From positions 1 through 24,089 of the IMG/VR virus record IMGVR_UViG_3300026881_000003: DNA of 24,089 nt; one strand, written 5' to 3'. This DNA is from a virus. The notes beneath the pieces are model-generated. The model worked only from the letters and a program-made list of their open reading frames with translations, did no database searches and was not told the origin of the DNA. Below, one piece after another: positions 14,811-22,428 of the stretch (positions are counted from its first letter, which is position 1; each line of letters begins with the position of its first letter). The position numbers were made by a program, and so were the translations under genes.

Positions 14811-14819
14811 CAATCTTTG
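14811..14819 (+). promoter_or_regulatory. CAATCTT element before gene 14850-17753
   Basis: CAATCTTTG preceded by GG, shortly after the TAA of the fibre gene and 39 bases before the GTG start. A separate GGAG ribosome-binding site lies between it and the start, so here the element would act at the RNA-synthesis level rather than on translation. Confidence 0.45.
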
Positions 14820-14849
14820 GGGTTGCTATTCCCTAGCGGAGTGACCTGC

Positions 14850-17753
14850 GTGAGCGACTACACTATTGCTGAAGTTCAGGCCCTTCTTGACGAGAAGATC
14901 AAGGGCGCCGTAGATACCTTCGTTCAGAAGCTGGTCGAGCTGCGTCAGCGCGAACTCTCCAAGGCGGAAGGCATCCACGAAGAACCCGGCACGCACGAGG
15001 CTGGTGAAATGGGTGTTCAGCCCCACACCGAGCCCGGCCAGCACGAGCAGTTTGCAATCAGTCGCGTACAGCACGAAGCACCGAATCCGGTAGGCAGCGC
15101 CCAGGAGCCCGTCGAGGCAGACGCCGAGAAGCACCACATGCCCGACCTGTGCCCGATCTGCCACCAGGAAGACGTTCCCGGTTCCTGCACCTGCCTCAAT
15201 GAGATGGCGAAGGCAGAGCTGGAGAAGGGAAACTGTTCCTATCCTGCCTGTGGCGCCCCCACGAAGGGGACCTTCTGCGGCACGCACTCTGGCAAGAAGC
15301 CCGTCCAGAAGGCTACCGACGAGGATGGTTTCCCGGTAGGCGCCAAAGTCTCCGGCGAAGAGCGCAAGGCCGCCCGCGAGAAGACTCTCAAGGAAATTCA
15401 GGCACCCAAGCCGGCTCCCACGACCAAGGCAGAAGCCAACCGTCAGATGGAGAAGTCCATCGTTCTCTCCGAGGAGAAGGACCCGAAGAAGGCTCGTGAG
15501 CACAAGCGCCTCCGCACCAAGGGCGAGTTTGGCGAGGCTCACAAGATCAAAGAGAAGGCACCCTCCAGGCTCGCCAGCAAAAAGAAGAACCTCCGCAAGG
15601 AAATGGGCATCGGCGAAAGCGTTGTCGGTAATGGTCCCCAGGTGATCCCCGAGGGCCCCAACGAAGGCGTGTCCTCTAACCTGATGTCTAGCGAGAAGGG
15701 TGAGCTTCCGGTCGGTAAGATCGCATCCAAGCCTCCGGCGGAAGATGCCAACAGCGGTCCGGCCAAGAAGGTCGCCAAGGCAGAGCCCCTGGCCAAGCCC
15801 AGCGTCTCTGGCAAGCAGCACCGCGCCATGGAAGCCGCTAAGCACGGCCACAGCACCCTCGGTATTCCGAAGGATGTGGGCGCTGACTTCGTCGCGGCCG
15901 ACAAGGGCAAGCACTTCGATAAGTCCGCAGGCGTCAACCCGGTTGGCGGCGGCTCTCAGAATTCAAATTCGCGTAGCGACATGGGCAATGCAGGCAGCCC
16001 GGTCAGCGGCGTACCAAGTAATGGTGGTGAAATCATGGCTAACAGTGAAAAGATGGAAAAGCCCGTAGGCAAGCCCCTTTGCAAGCTTTGCAAGAGCGCG
16101 ATGTGCAAGTGCAGCATGGGCAAGGCCGAAGAAAAGCACGAGCACGTGGCAGACCCGTCTAAGGCTGGCACTATCAATCACTACGATCAGTATCCTTCTG
16201 AGGGTAGAACTACCAAGCTCGAACGCTGCAAGTGTGGCGCAGAGCGCAAGGCTGGTGGTGACTGGAAGCCAAACCCGATTAAGAAGGGCGAGACCTTCAA
16301 CGAGACCGGCGCTAAGGCCGCTTCTGAAGTTGAGCACCAGGACGAGGTCGGCGAGGTTTCTGGCCGTGGCCCCCTGGACAAGAAGCCCGAAGAGATGTCC
16401 ACCGATAGCGTAGGAAACGACGCAGAAGAGTCGTCTTCCCCCATCGGCGGTCACGACGCACCGGATCGCGGTCACGAGGAGAAGCCGGACATGAAGGTAG
16501 ACATCAAGGACCCGGCCCCGGGCATCGAATGGAAGAAGTCTGAGGGCGGCAGCATGTACGGAATGGTAGGCCAGCACCGCTACCGTATTTCCAAGGCAGG
16601 CGATGGTTTCGTTGTTTACCACAACGGTAATCGCATCAGCGAGATGGCGAAGTCTGAAGACGCACTCTTTAAGGCCAACGAGCACTTTGCCCGTCGCGCC
16701 GTGATCGAGAAGGCGTTCTACAAGCACCTGAGCCCGATGGTTGGTCGTGGCCCTGGTTACGGTCCGGGTAAGTTCCCTGAGCTGCAGCCGAAGCCGACGA
16801 CTAAGCCTGCCGAAGTGACGAAGTTCCCGGCCAAGGCCAGCAGTCTGAAGGCTCCGTCGCACCCCGAGAAGAAGTCTGAGCCCAGCCCGCTGGACGAGAC
16901 CAAGCCCGAGGTAGCAGCTCCCGCAGCGAAGACTGAGGCATCAGGCGTTCCCGACAAGAAGGGTGAGGCCAAGAACCCCGGTATCGTGGGCACCAAGCTC
17001 GCAGGCGGCAAGTCTGCTGGCGTAGTTGGCACCCCGAAGCTGTCCGGCGAGAAGGCTCCTGCTGAAGTCTCTGGCGTTCCCCAGAAGGCTGGCAAGAACG
17101 GCGCAGAGCCCTCAGGTACTCCCGACAAGAAGGGCGAGGGCAAGAACCCTGGCATCGTCGGCACCAAGCTGGGCAAGGACGAGGTCGCAGGCGTTCCCCA
17201 GAAGTCTGGTCCCGTGGTGAAGGAAGTGGCAGGCGTTCCTCAGAAGAACGGCCCCGTGGTGAAGGAAGTAGCTAGCGTGCCCCAGAAGAACGGCCCGGTC
17301 GTCAAGGAAGTGGCGGGCGTTCCTCAGAAGTCGGGCAAGCTGGGCAAGGGCCTCCTCCCGATGTCCGCGACCAAGCAGGCCGCAGCAGCCTCGAACAACA
17401 TGAGCGGTCCCCACAACGATATCGGTGGCGCCATCTCGGCTCCCCCGGGCATGAAGAAGGGGCTTCCTGGCAAGGGCAAGCTCCCGGCCGTAGCCCCGAA
17501 GCAGCCTCCCGTACACGCGGGCGGTATGACCGGCGCAGCGAAGATCGGTGCAGTGGCAGCCCAGCCTATCGCCCCGATGGCAGCTAAGCCCGGTATGAGC
17601 CTCAAGGCTCCGGCTCACCCGGCGCCGGCAGCCCCGGTCCATCAGATGACTAACGCCAAGCGCGCAGGCGGCACAGGTGCGCTCCTTGGTAAATCCGAAC
17701 TTGGCAACTGCCTCCTCTGCTCTAAGGCAGAACACGCAGGTGCCTGCAACTAA
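14850..17753 (+). CDS. repeat-rich, Cys-cluster, probably disordered structural-block protein (967 aa)
   Basis: 967 residues from GTG at 14850, chosen because GGAG lies 8 bases upstream. Rich in Lys, Ala, Pro, Gly and Glu, mostly disordered. Islands of probable zinc-binding Cys occur at C101/C104/C113/C115, C129/C134/C143/H146, C411/C414/C419/C421, C460/C462, and at the very end C954-x2-C957-x4-H962-x3-C966, one residue short of a classic zinc knuckle. A small folded segment lies at about 566-622 (YGMVGQHRYRISKAGDGFVV...). Ten K-[A/S]-E triplets (38, 121, 193, 310, 425, 563, 601, 675, 948, 959) recall the polyvalent protein. Residues 698-835 hold two kinds of tandem repeat. It lies between fibre and sheath genes. 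Function unknown; virion-internal or DNA-binding roles are possible. Confidence 0.75.
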   Translation: MSDYTIAEVQALLDEKIKGAVDTFVQKLVELRQRELSKAEGIHEEPGTHEAGEMGVQPHTEPGQHEQFAISRVQHEAPNPVGSAQEPVEADAEKHHMPDLCPICHQEDVPGSCTCLNEMAKAELEKGNCSYPACGAPTKGTFCGTHSGKKPVQKATDEDGFPVGAKVSGEERKAAREKTLKEIQAPKPAPTTKAEANRQMEKSIVLSEEKDPKKAREHKRLRTKGEFGEAHKIKEKAPSRLASKKKNLRKEMGIGESVVGNGPQVIPEGPNEGVSSNLMSSEKGELPVGKIASKPPAEDANSGPAKKVAKAEPLAKPSVSGKQHRAMEAAKHGHSTLGIPKDVGADFVAADKGKHFDKSAGVNPVGGGSQNSNSRSDMGNAGSPVSGVPSNGGEIMANSEKMEKPVGKPLCKLCKSAMCKCSMGKAEEKHEHVADPSKAGTINHYDQYPSEGRTTKLERCKCGAERKAGGDWKPNPIKKGETFNETGAKAASEVEHQDEVGEVSGRGPLDKKPEEMSTDSVGNDAEESSSPIGGHDAPDRGHEEKPDMKVDIKDPAPGIEWKKSEGGSMYGMVGQHRYRISKAGDGFVVYHNGNRISEMAKSEDALFKANEHFARRAVIEKAFYKHLSPMVGRGPGYGPGKFPELQPKPTTKPAEVTKFPAKASSLKAPSHPEKKSEPSPLDETKPEVAAPAAKTEASGVPDKKGEAKNPGIVGTKLAGGKSAGVVGTPKLSGEKAPAEVSGVPQKAGKNGAEPSGTPDKKGEGKNPGIVGTKLGKDEVAGVPQKSGPVVKEVAGVPQKNGPVVKEVASVPQKNGPVVKEVAGVPQKSGKLGKGLLPMSATKQAAAASNNMSGPHNDIGGAISAPPGMKKGLPGKGKLPAVAPKQPPVHAGGMTGAAKIGAVAAQPIAPMAAKPGMSLKAPAHPAPAAPVHQMTNAKRAGGTGALLGKSELGNCLLCSKAEHAGACN
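16941..17180 (+). repeat. duplicated 23-residue coding repeat
   Basis: Residues 698-720 (SGVPDKKGEAKNPGIVGTKL plus three) and 755-777 (SGTPDKKGEGKNPGIVGTKL plus three) of the 967-residue protein are near copies, 57 residues apart. Related GTPKL and SGVPQK pieces lie between them. This indicates expansion by internal duplication. Confidence 0.8.
17187..17354 (+). repeat. 14-residue (42-base) tandem repeat, about 3.5 copies
   Basis: Unit AGVPQKSGPVVKEV at residues 780-793, then AGVPQKNGPVVKEV (794-807), ASVPQKNGPVVKEV (808-821) and a partial AGVPQKSGKLGKG (822 on). Copies differ at synonymous positions as well as at a few residues, so the array is not newly made. Confidence 0.85.
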
Positions 17754-17756
17754 TGG

Positions 17757-17765
17757 CAATCTTTG
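17757..17765 (+). promoter_or_regulatory. CAATCTT element before the tail sheath gene
   Basis: CAATCTTTG preceded by GG, three bases after the TAA of the 967-residue gene and 27 bases before the sheath ATG. A standard AGGAG at 17771-17775 provides the ribosome-binding site, so this copy is unlikely to be a translation signal. Confidence 0.5.
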
Positions 17766-17783
17766 TCTCTAGGAGTCTAGAAA

Positions 17784-20315
17784 ATGGCCCAGTCTTTTAC
17801 TAACACGAACGGCACCTTTGTCATTCCGGGCGCTTACCCGTCGCTGCAGATCCAGTCTGTGCAGAGCGGCCTTTCGTCCACTGGCGTTGTGCTGATCATG
17901 GGCGAGGCCGATTCCGGCCCCGACTACAGCCAGGAAACTGACCTGAGCCTGAACCTCTTCGGTCCAGACCAGGCCCAGAGCGTTGTGGCCAAGTACACCT
18001 CCGGCCAGATCGTAGACGCCTTCCTCGCAGCAGCCAATCCCTCGAACGACCCCCTGATCACTGGCAGCCCCAGCGCCATCCTGGTCGTCAAGACCAACCC
18101 CTCGACCAAGGCCAGCGCAGCCGTTCTTGATACCAACAGCGCAGCCTACGCTACCCTGGACGCGAAGTCTGGCGGCGCACTCGGCAACCTGATCTACTTT
18201 AACGTGACCCAGATCTCGCCGCAGGTTGCTCCTTCTGTTGGTCCCTTTACCTGGATCCCGAACGTTGGCGCGGTCAGCTACCAGTTCAACCTCTCTGGTG
18301 GCGCAATCCAGGCCCCCTCGGCTCTCAGCGCTGGCACGACCCCCGCTTCTCTGGTTTCGACTATCACCGCACTGGCTGCTGGCCTGACCGCGACTGGTGG
18401 TACGGACCGTGGCATCGTGATCATCGCTGGCAGCCTGGCAACGGCAGCTCCGGGTGGCAACGTAATCACCGTGACTCGCACGATCAACTGGACGGTTCTC
18501 CCGGTTATCGGTGACACCCTCAATATCAGCGCAACGTCCGTAATCGCAGGCGCAGGCAATGCGAACGTGGGTGGCTATGTGGTTACCGGCGTGACCGCGA
18601 ACAGCGTGACCGCAACCAAGCTCTCGGACGCAAACAAGCCGGGCGCAGTGGTTGGCGTGATTACTGCTCCGGTGGTCGTGGCCTCGACTCCCATCGCATC
18701 CACCACTGCTGACGTTCAGTCCTTCTCGCCCGTGACCATCGCGTTCACCTCGAACGCGGTAGTGGACGGTAAAGGTCTGAGCCTTGAGTTTGCGAACAAG
18801 ACCAACATCTCGGGTGACAGCTTTTCGGCTAACGCCTATCAGCTCAGCACCACTCCGGTGACCTGGGTTTCTACCAGCTCGACCCCGGTTCTCGTGGTCT
18901 CCTCGTCCGAACTTGAGGTGAGCCTGAATGACGCACGTCAGATCGACGCGGTCAGCGAGGACGCAATCGCTGGCGGTGAAATCGGCCTGAAGATCAGCGT
19001 GAATGGCACGGGCGTGACTGCGGCCACTGTGACCGTGTCCTCGTCCACCATCACCACCAGCGTGACCGGCGGCTCCGTAGCAGCCCTGACCGTCCCCTTC
19101 GCTCACTTCCAGAGCCTGGCGGACGTAGCACAGTACATCAACAGCCAGACCGGTTACTCGGCCTCGCTGGGTACCGCAGTTCTCGGCTCGCTCCCCGGCA
19201 CCGCTCTCGACCAGGGTACCTTCAACATCCTGTCGGTGAATGGCGCACAGAACGGCCGCATTAAGACTGACGCCTACCGCATGAACCAGGCAGTGGCGGC
19301 CACCGCTCTCGTGGCATTTGCTACCGCCCCGACTGCAGGTCTCCCGCTCGTCAACGCCAACTTCACCTACCTCTCCGGTGGTGCACGCGGCGCAACCACG
19401 AACGCAATCATCCAGGCAGCGCTCAATGCCTGCCAGGCTGTGAACTGCAACTTCGTGGTTCCGCTGTTCAGCCAGGATGCATCGCAGGATATCGTTCTTG
19501 GCGATACCGACCCCAGCTCGACCTACACCATCGCAGCGATCAACGCGGCAGTTAAGAGCCACGTGCTGCAGATGTCTACGGTCAAGCGTCGCAAGAACCG
19601 CCAGGGTGTTGTTTCGGTCCGCGACTCGTTCGTGAATGACCAGACCAGCGCAGCAAATCTCGCATCGTATCGCGTGGCTTGCACCTTCCAGGACGTGAAG
19701 AGCCAGGATTCGTTCGGTAACATCACCCAGCAGCAGCCGTGGATGGGCGCAGTGCTCGCCGCCGCTGACCAGGCAGCAGGGTTCTACCGCTCGATCACCC
19801 ACAAGTTCATCAACTGCTCCGGCATCGTTGACGCTTCGGGTGACTTCTCGGACCAGAACGATACCCAGGTTGCAGAAGCACTGCAGGCTGGCCTCCTCCC
19901 GATCCGCCGCAGCCAGACCGGTGGTTTCTACTTCGTGTCTGACCAGACGACCTGGGGCCGCGATAACAACTTCTACTACAACTCTCTGCAGGCTGTGTAC
20001 ACGGCAGACATCATTGCCCTGACCACCGCCCTCCGCATGGAGAACCAGTTCGTCGGCGGTTCCACCGCAGACATCTCGGCAGCAGTCGCCCTGACCTACC
20101 TCGACGGTATCATGGCCGACTTCCGCCGCCTGAAGCTCATCAGTCCCTCCGATGACGCTCCGGCAGGCTTCAAGAACGCTGTGATCCAGATCACCGGCAC
20201 CGCGATGATCGTAAGCCTTGAGATCAAGTTGACCGGCACCATCTACTTCATCCCGATCAACTTCCTCGTCAGCCAGGTTCAGCAGACCGCCTCGCAGCCG
20301 AGCACCACGTTCTAA
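17784..20315 (+). CDS. contractile tail sheath protein
   Basis: Forms the contractile outer tube that drives the tail tube into the host. 843 residues; ATG with AGGAG 8 bases upstream. The N-terminal part (about 1-145) has the sheath-type start FVIPGAYPSLQIQS, GVVLIMGEADSGP and SAILVVKTNPSTKASA. The C-terminal part (about 530-843) has FVVPLFSQDASQDI, the FYFVSDQTTWGRDNNFYYNS segment and a final domain with ADFRRLKLISPSDDAPAG and KLTGTIYFIPINFLVSQV, typical of sheath C-terminal arms. About 380 residues between, Thr/Val/Ser-rich and beta-like, form an enlarged outer insertion; sheaths are often 400-650 residues. It is followed directly by the tube gene, the expected order. Confidence 0.92.
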   Translation: MAQSFTNTNGTFVIPGAYPSLQIQSVQSGLSSTGVVLIMGEADSGPDYSQETDLSLNLFGPDQAQSVVAKYTSGQIVDAFLAAANPSNDPLITGSPSAILVVKTNPSTKASAAVLDTNSAAYATLDAKSGGALGNLIYFNVTQISPQVAPSVGPFTWIPNVGAVSYQFNLSGGAIQAPSALSAGTTPASLVSTITALAAGLTATGGTDRGIVIIAGSLATAAPGGNVITVTRTINWTVLPVIGDTLNISATSVIAGAGNANVGGYVVTGVTANSVTATKLSDANKPGAVVGVITAPVVVASTPIASTTADVQSFSPVTIAFTSNAVVDGKGLSLEFANKTNISGDSFSANAYQLSTTPVTWVSTSSTPVLVVSSSELEVSLNDARQIDAVSEDAIAGGEIGLKISVNGTGVTAATVTVSSSTITTSVTGGSVAALTVPFAHFQSLADVAQYINSQTGYSASLGTAVLGSLPGTALDQGTFNILSVNGAQNGRIKTDAYRMNQAVAATALVAFATAPTAGLPLVNANFTYLSGGARGATTNAIIQAALNACQAVNCNFVVPLFSQDASQDIVLGDTDPSSTYTIAAINAAVKSHVLQMSTVKRRKNRQGVVSVRDSFVNDQTSAANLASYRVACTFQDVKSQDSFGNITQQQPWMGAVLAAADQAAGFYRSITHKFINCSGIVDASGDFSDQNDTQVAEALQAGLLPIRRSQTGGFYFVSDQTTWGRDNNFYYNSLQAVYTADIIALTTALRMENQFVGGSTADISAAVALTYLDGIMADFRRLKLISPSDDAPAGFKNAVIQITGTAMIVSLEIKLTGTIYFIPINFLVSQVQQTASQPSTTF

Positions 20316-20335
20316 GGTTTAAGGAGTAATACCAC

Positions 20336-20806
20336 ATGGCCGCACAGCCCAACAGCCCAGGCAAGATTCTAAATGGCGCACGATGCATCGTGTACATTAA
20401 CGGTCTTCCCGTAGGCTCATTCAACACCGTATCGTGGGGCCTTACCTACGATGCACAGACCGCGTACATCCTCGGTCGCACGTCGCCTGCAGCCATCGAA
20501 TACACCGGCCAGGAGCCTGTGACCGTGTCGGCTTCCGGCTGGAGAATCTTCGATGCAGGTCCGCATCAGGTTGCCTCCATTCCGCAGCTCGACCTGCTCC
20601 TGACCTCAGGTTACCTGGAGCTGGCAATCGTTGACCGCGTTTCTGGTCGCGCAATCGCCAAGATCCACAGCGTCCGCCCCCTCGGCTACAGCAATGCCCT
20701 GGCAACCAAGTCGCTGCTTGAGATCAACTACAACTTCATCGGCATGCTCGTTGACGACGAAGTGACCAGCAACAACGAGGCTCCCGGCGCAGCCGACCTC
20801 CCGTAA
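20336..20806 (+). CDS. tail tube protein
   Basis: Builds the inner tail tube through which DNA passes. 156 residues, typical for myovirus tubes. AAGGAG lies 10 bases before the ATG, and the gene starts 20 bases after the sheath stop. The beta-rich sequence contains CIVYINGLPVGSFNTVSWGL, EYTGQEPVTVSASGWRIFDA and YLELAIVDRVSGRAIAKIHSV, strands consistent with the tube/Hcp-like barrel. The call relies largely on size and position directly after the sheath gene. A hairpin and a terminator follow immediately, so sheath and tube probably form the end of a transcript. Confidence 0.85.
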   Translation: MAAQPNSPGKILNGARCIVYINGLPVGSFNTVSWGLTYDAQTAYILGRTSPAAIEYTGQEPVTVSASGWRIFDAGPHQVASIPQLDLLLTSGYLELAIVDRVSGRAIAKIHSVRPLGYSNALATKSLLEINYNFIGMLVDDEVTSNNEAPGAADLP

Positions 20807-20824
20807 GAGCGTGGATAGACGCTC
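20807..20824 (+). other. perfect 6-bp hairpin directly after the tube gene
   Basis: GAGCGT, a loop GGATAG, then ACGCTC, starting at the base after the TAA stop. It may protect the 3' end of the sheath/tube message or help termination together with the next stem. Confidence 0.6.
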
Positions 20825-20829
20825 CCCCT

Positions 20830-20871
20830 CGGCCCTGGCCCCTTAGAAAAGGGTCGGGGCCGTGGTGTTTT
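20830..20871 (+). terminator. probable intrinsic terminator after tail tube gene
   Basis: GC-rich stem: CGGCCC (20830-20835) pairs with GGGCCG (20857-20862), and CCCTT (20840-20844) with AAGGG (20849-20853), around an AGAA loop with a small mismatch in the middle. A short TTTT follows at 20868-20871. The T-run is weak, so partial read-through is likely. Confidence 0.6.
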
Positions 20872-20885
20872 CACCCCGCTGACAG

Positions 20886-20894
20886 CAATCTTAG
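20886..20894 (+). promoter_or_regulatory. CAATCTT element in the 143-base gap before the lysis-like genes
   Basis: CAATCTTAG preceded by AG, just after the terminator and 64 bases before the ATG at 20950. A CACCCC lies 8 bases upstream, as also near the copies at 7221 and 949. Being right behind a terminator is what a promoter would need. The leader holds a tiny five-codon frame at 20911-20925 (ATG to TAA). Confidence 0.5.
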
Positions 20895-20949
20895 CTGGGT
20901 GAAGCAACGTATGCCTGTGCTGTAAAACCCGCACCCGCAACCATTAGAA

Positions 20950-21303
20950 ATGACTGTCGATAATCACGAAATTGAGAGAATCTTTGATGCTCTCCAGAAC
21001 CTGGACCGCAAGCTGGACGACGCAAAGACCAGCCTTGCCACGGTTTCAGCAATGGCGCAGGTAACTGCATCCAAAATGGAGGACATCGCTGCGAGGGCCC
21101 AGAAACTTGAGAGGGGAATTGACGAACTAGACAAGGAAAAGGCTGAAGCGAAGTCGGTCGATGCTCTGTGGTTAGAGCTAGGGAAGGTCCGCACTACCGC
21201 CCAGGAACTGTCGATCAAGGGGAAGATCGTCTGGGGCGTTATCGTAGCAGCCGCAACCGTGGGGGTGGAAGTGTTCTTAAAGTTCATGTTCCACATTCAG
21301 TGA
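20950..21303 (+). CDS. coiled-coil protein with C-terminal membrane anchor (117 aa)
   Basis: 117 residues: a long helix with heptad spacing (about 5-65, IERIFDALQNLDRKLDDAKT and AAARAQKLERGIDELDKEK-like), then a single hydrophobic segment near the C-terminus (about 92-112, IVWGVIVAAATVGVEVFLKF). This arrangement occurs in small phage proteins placed beside holins. It may be a lysis accessory or membrane-tether protein. The stop TGA overlaps the ATG of the next gene (TGATG), so the two are coupled. No ribosome-binding site is obvious before 20950. Confidence 0.7.
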   Translation: MTVDNHEIERIFDALQNLDRKLDDAKTSLATVSAMAQVTASKMEDIAARAQKLERGIDELDKEKAEAKSVDALWLELGKVRTTAQELSIKGKIVWGVIVAAATVGVEVFLKFMFHIQ

Positions 21304-21668
21304 TGGCCAAACGAGTAAAAGCAATCCCCCGTTTCGACGTAAAGGACGGCGGTTACAAGTCCCGTAAGCTCTGGATCACGGTCTTCACTATGGCTTTGAT
21401 TTCAGGCGTCAGCATTCTTACGGCAAAATACCCAGCTATCGTCGCGGTCCACTCGACTCTGGTGGGGGGCCTGATATCCTGTTTGGCGCTGTTTCTGACC
21501 GGCAATGTGGCGGCTAGTCACCTCACCGGCAAGAACATGATCGCCAGCGCTGCCCTCGGAACTGACCCCGATGCTGACGCTGCTTCTGAGTCCACGACGG
21601 TTAAGACGCCTGCACCGGGAGCACCTCCGCCCCCGGCCCAGAAGCCTGCTGAGCCCAGAACGTTCTAG
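21303..21668 (+). CDS. holin-like two-helix membrane protein (121 aa)
   Basis: 121 residues starting MAKRVKAIPRFDVKDGG. A basic N-terminus, two hydrophobic helices (about 22-40, LWITVFTMALISGVSIL, and 47-66, VHSTLVGGLISCLALFLTG), then a flexible Ala/Pro-rich tail (about 80-121, GAPPPPAQKPAEP). This is a common class II holin shape, a protein that makes holes in the inner membrane at lysis. No endolysin gene is adjacent in the window, so the holin role is a shape-based inference. The start overlaps the preceding stop. The stop TAG shares a CTAG with the stop of the gene on the other strand. Confidence 0.6.
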   Translation: MAKRVKAIPRFDVKDGGYKSRKLWITVFTMALISGVSILTAKYPAIVAVHSTLVGGLISCLALFLTGNVAASHLTGKNMIASAALGTDPDADAASESTTVKTPAPGAPPPPAQKPAEPRTF

Positions 21669-21847
21669 GCCGGCTTGATGATGGGGGTCTTGCCCTGGAG
21701 GACCCGGAAAGCGTCTCCGACCCGAGTCCAGTCCACGGTCAGGTCCCAGCGGACGGCCGGATAGGTGCGGCGAAGCTCCTCCCGCTCCTCTTCGGTCATC
21801 CAATCCCAGTCAGCGATGAAGGCCCAGATCTGCTCGTCGGTGATCAT
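21665..21847 (-). CDS. small acidic hypothetical protein (60 aa)
   Basis: 60 residues, MITDEQIWAFIADWDWMTEE onward, rich in Trp, Asp and Glu with a basic end. The ATG at 21847 overlaps the stop of the HAD gene (ATGA); the longer frame to 21880 would overlap it more. Predicted helical, no family recognised. It is the last gene of the right minus-strand block and converges with the holin-like gene, sharing the four bases CTAG for both stops. Confidence 0.6.
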   Translation of the reverse strand: MITDEQIWAFIADWDWMTEEEREELRRTYPAVRWDLTVDWTRVGDAFRVLQGKTPIIKPA

Positions 21848-22428
21848 GGGCGCACCAGCTTTCGGTACTGGTGGACCCACTTGGCGATGTTCTGCCAGGC
21901 GAGGGGACTGTAGGGGAACATCTGGGCCGTCTCCGGCCTGACGTGCAGGTTGTACGGGTACTGGATACCGACGCGCAGCGATGTAGGGTGGGCCTCAGCG
22001 TACTTCTCCAGGGTCTCCACCTTGTCTTCAATCAGCACATCGGCATCGATCAGATGCTTGTCGTAGCAGAAGATCACGTTCTTGTAGTCGAAGACCGGAA
22101 GGTGGTACTTCAGCCAGATGTAGGTCTCGGGAACAGAAACCGGACCGGAGCGGGCGGTCACGATGTAGACCTTGTCCCCGGCAGCCGTGAACTCGTCCAT
22201 GGCTTCCTGGGCCCCGTGCATGATGGGGGCGGTGGCGATGAAGCCAGGGCGCTGGAGCCAGTCGTAAATCTCGGCCGGGGCAAGCCGGTCGAGGGGCGGG
22301 CATTCGGCCATGTTCCAGGAAACGATGTCCCCGATCTGTGCCCCAACCCCTGTTTCGTGGTGGATGTGCCTAAGCCAGTGCGGCAACGAGTCCACGAGCG
22401 TGGCGTCGAGATCTACTAGGATTCGCAC
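21844..22428 (-). CDS. HAD-family 5'-nucleotidase-like phosphatase
   Basis: 194 residues from GTG at 22428 with AGGAG 7 bases upstream. HAD motif I is D-L-D-A-T at 6-10 (D6 nucleophile, D8 acid/base). Motif II is the Thr in YIVTARSG (about 92). A late acidic IEDKVETL (about 132-139) is in the position of the metal-binding Asp motif. The helical cap (about 15-75) and length fit the 5'(3')-deoxyribonucleotidase type found in phages, which dephosphorylates dNMPs and balances nucleotide pools. With the dNMP kinase on the other side of the structural block, this points to control of nucleotide supply. The exact substrate is unknown. Confidence 0.82.
   Translation of the reverse strand: MRILVDLDATLVDSLPHWLRHIHHETGVGAQIGDIVSWNMAECPPLDRLAPAEIYDWLQRPGFIATAPIMHGAQEAMDEFTAAGDKVYIVTARSGPVSVPETYIWLKYHLPVFDYKNVIFCYDKHLIDADVLIEDKVETLEKYAEAHPTSLRVGIQYPYNLHVRPETAQMFPYSPLAWQNIAKWVHQYRKLVRP

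Noticed and set aside
14826-15914. 362-codon minus-strand frame opposite the repeat-rich gene
   Set aside because: Leu-rich antisense shadow of Lys/Glu-rich coding; no start signal.
17769-19802. Long open frame (677 codons) on the minus strand opposite the sheath gene
   Set aside because: It mirrors the codon pattern of the sheath gene, has no ribosome-binding site or sensible protein composition (Cys/Arg/Gly/His-rich) and is a GC-rich antisense shadow.
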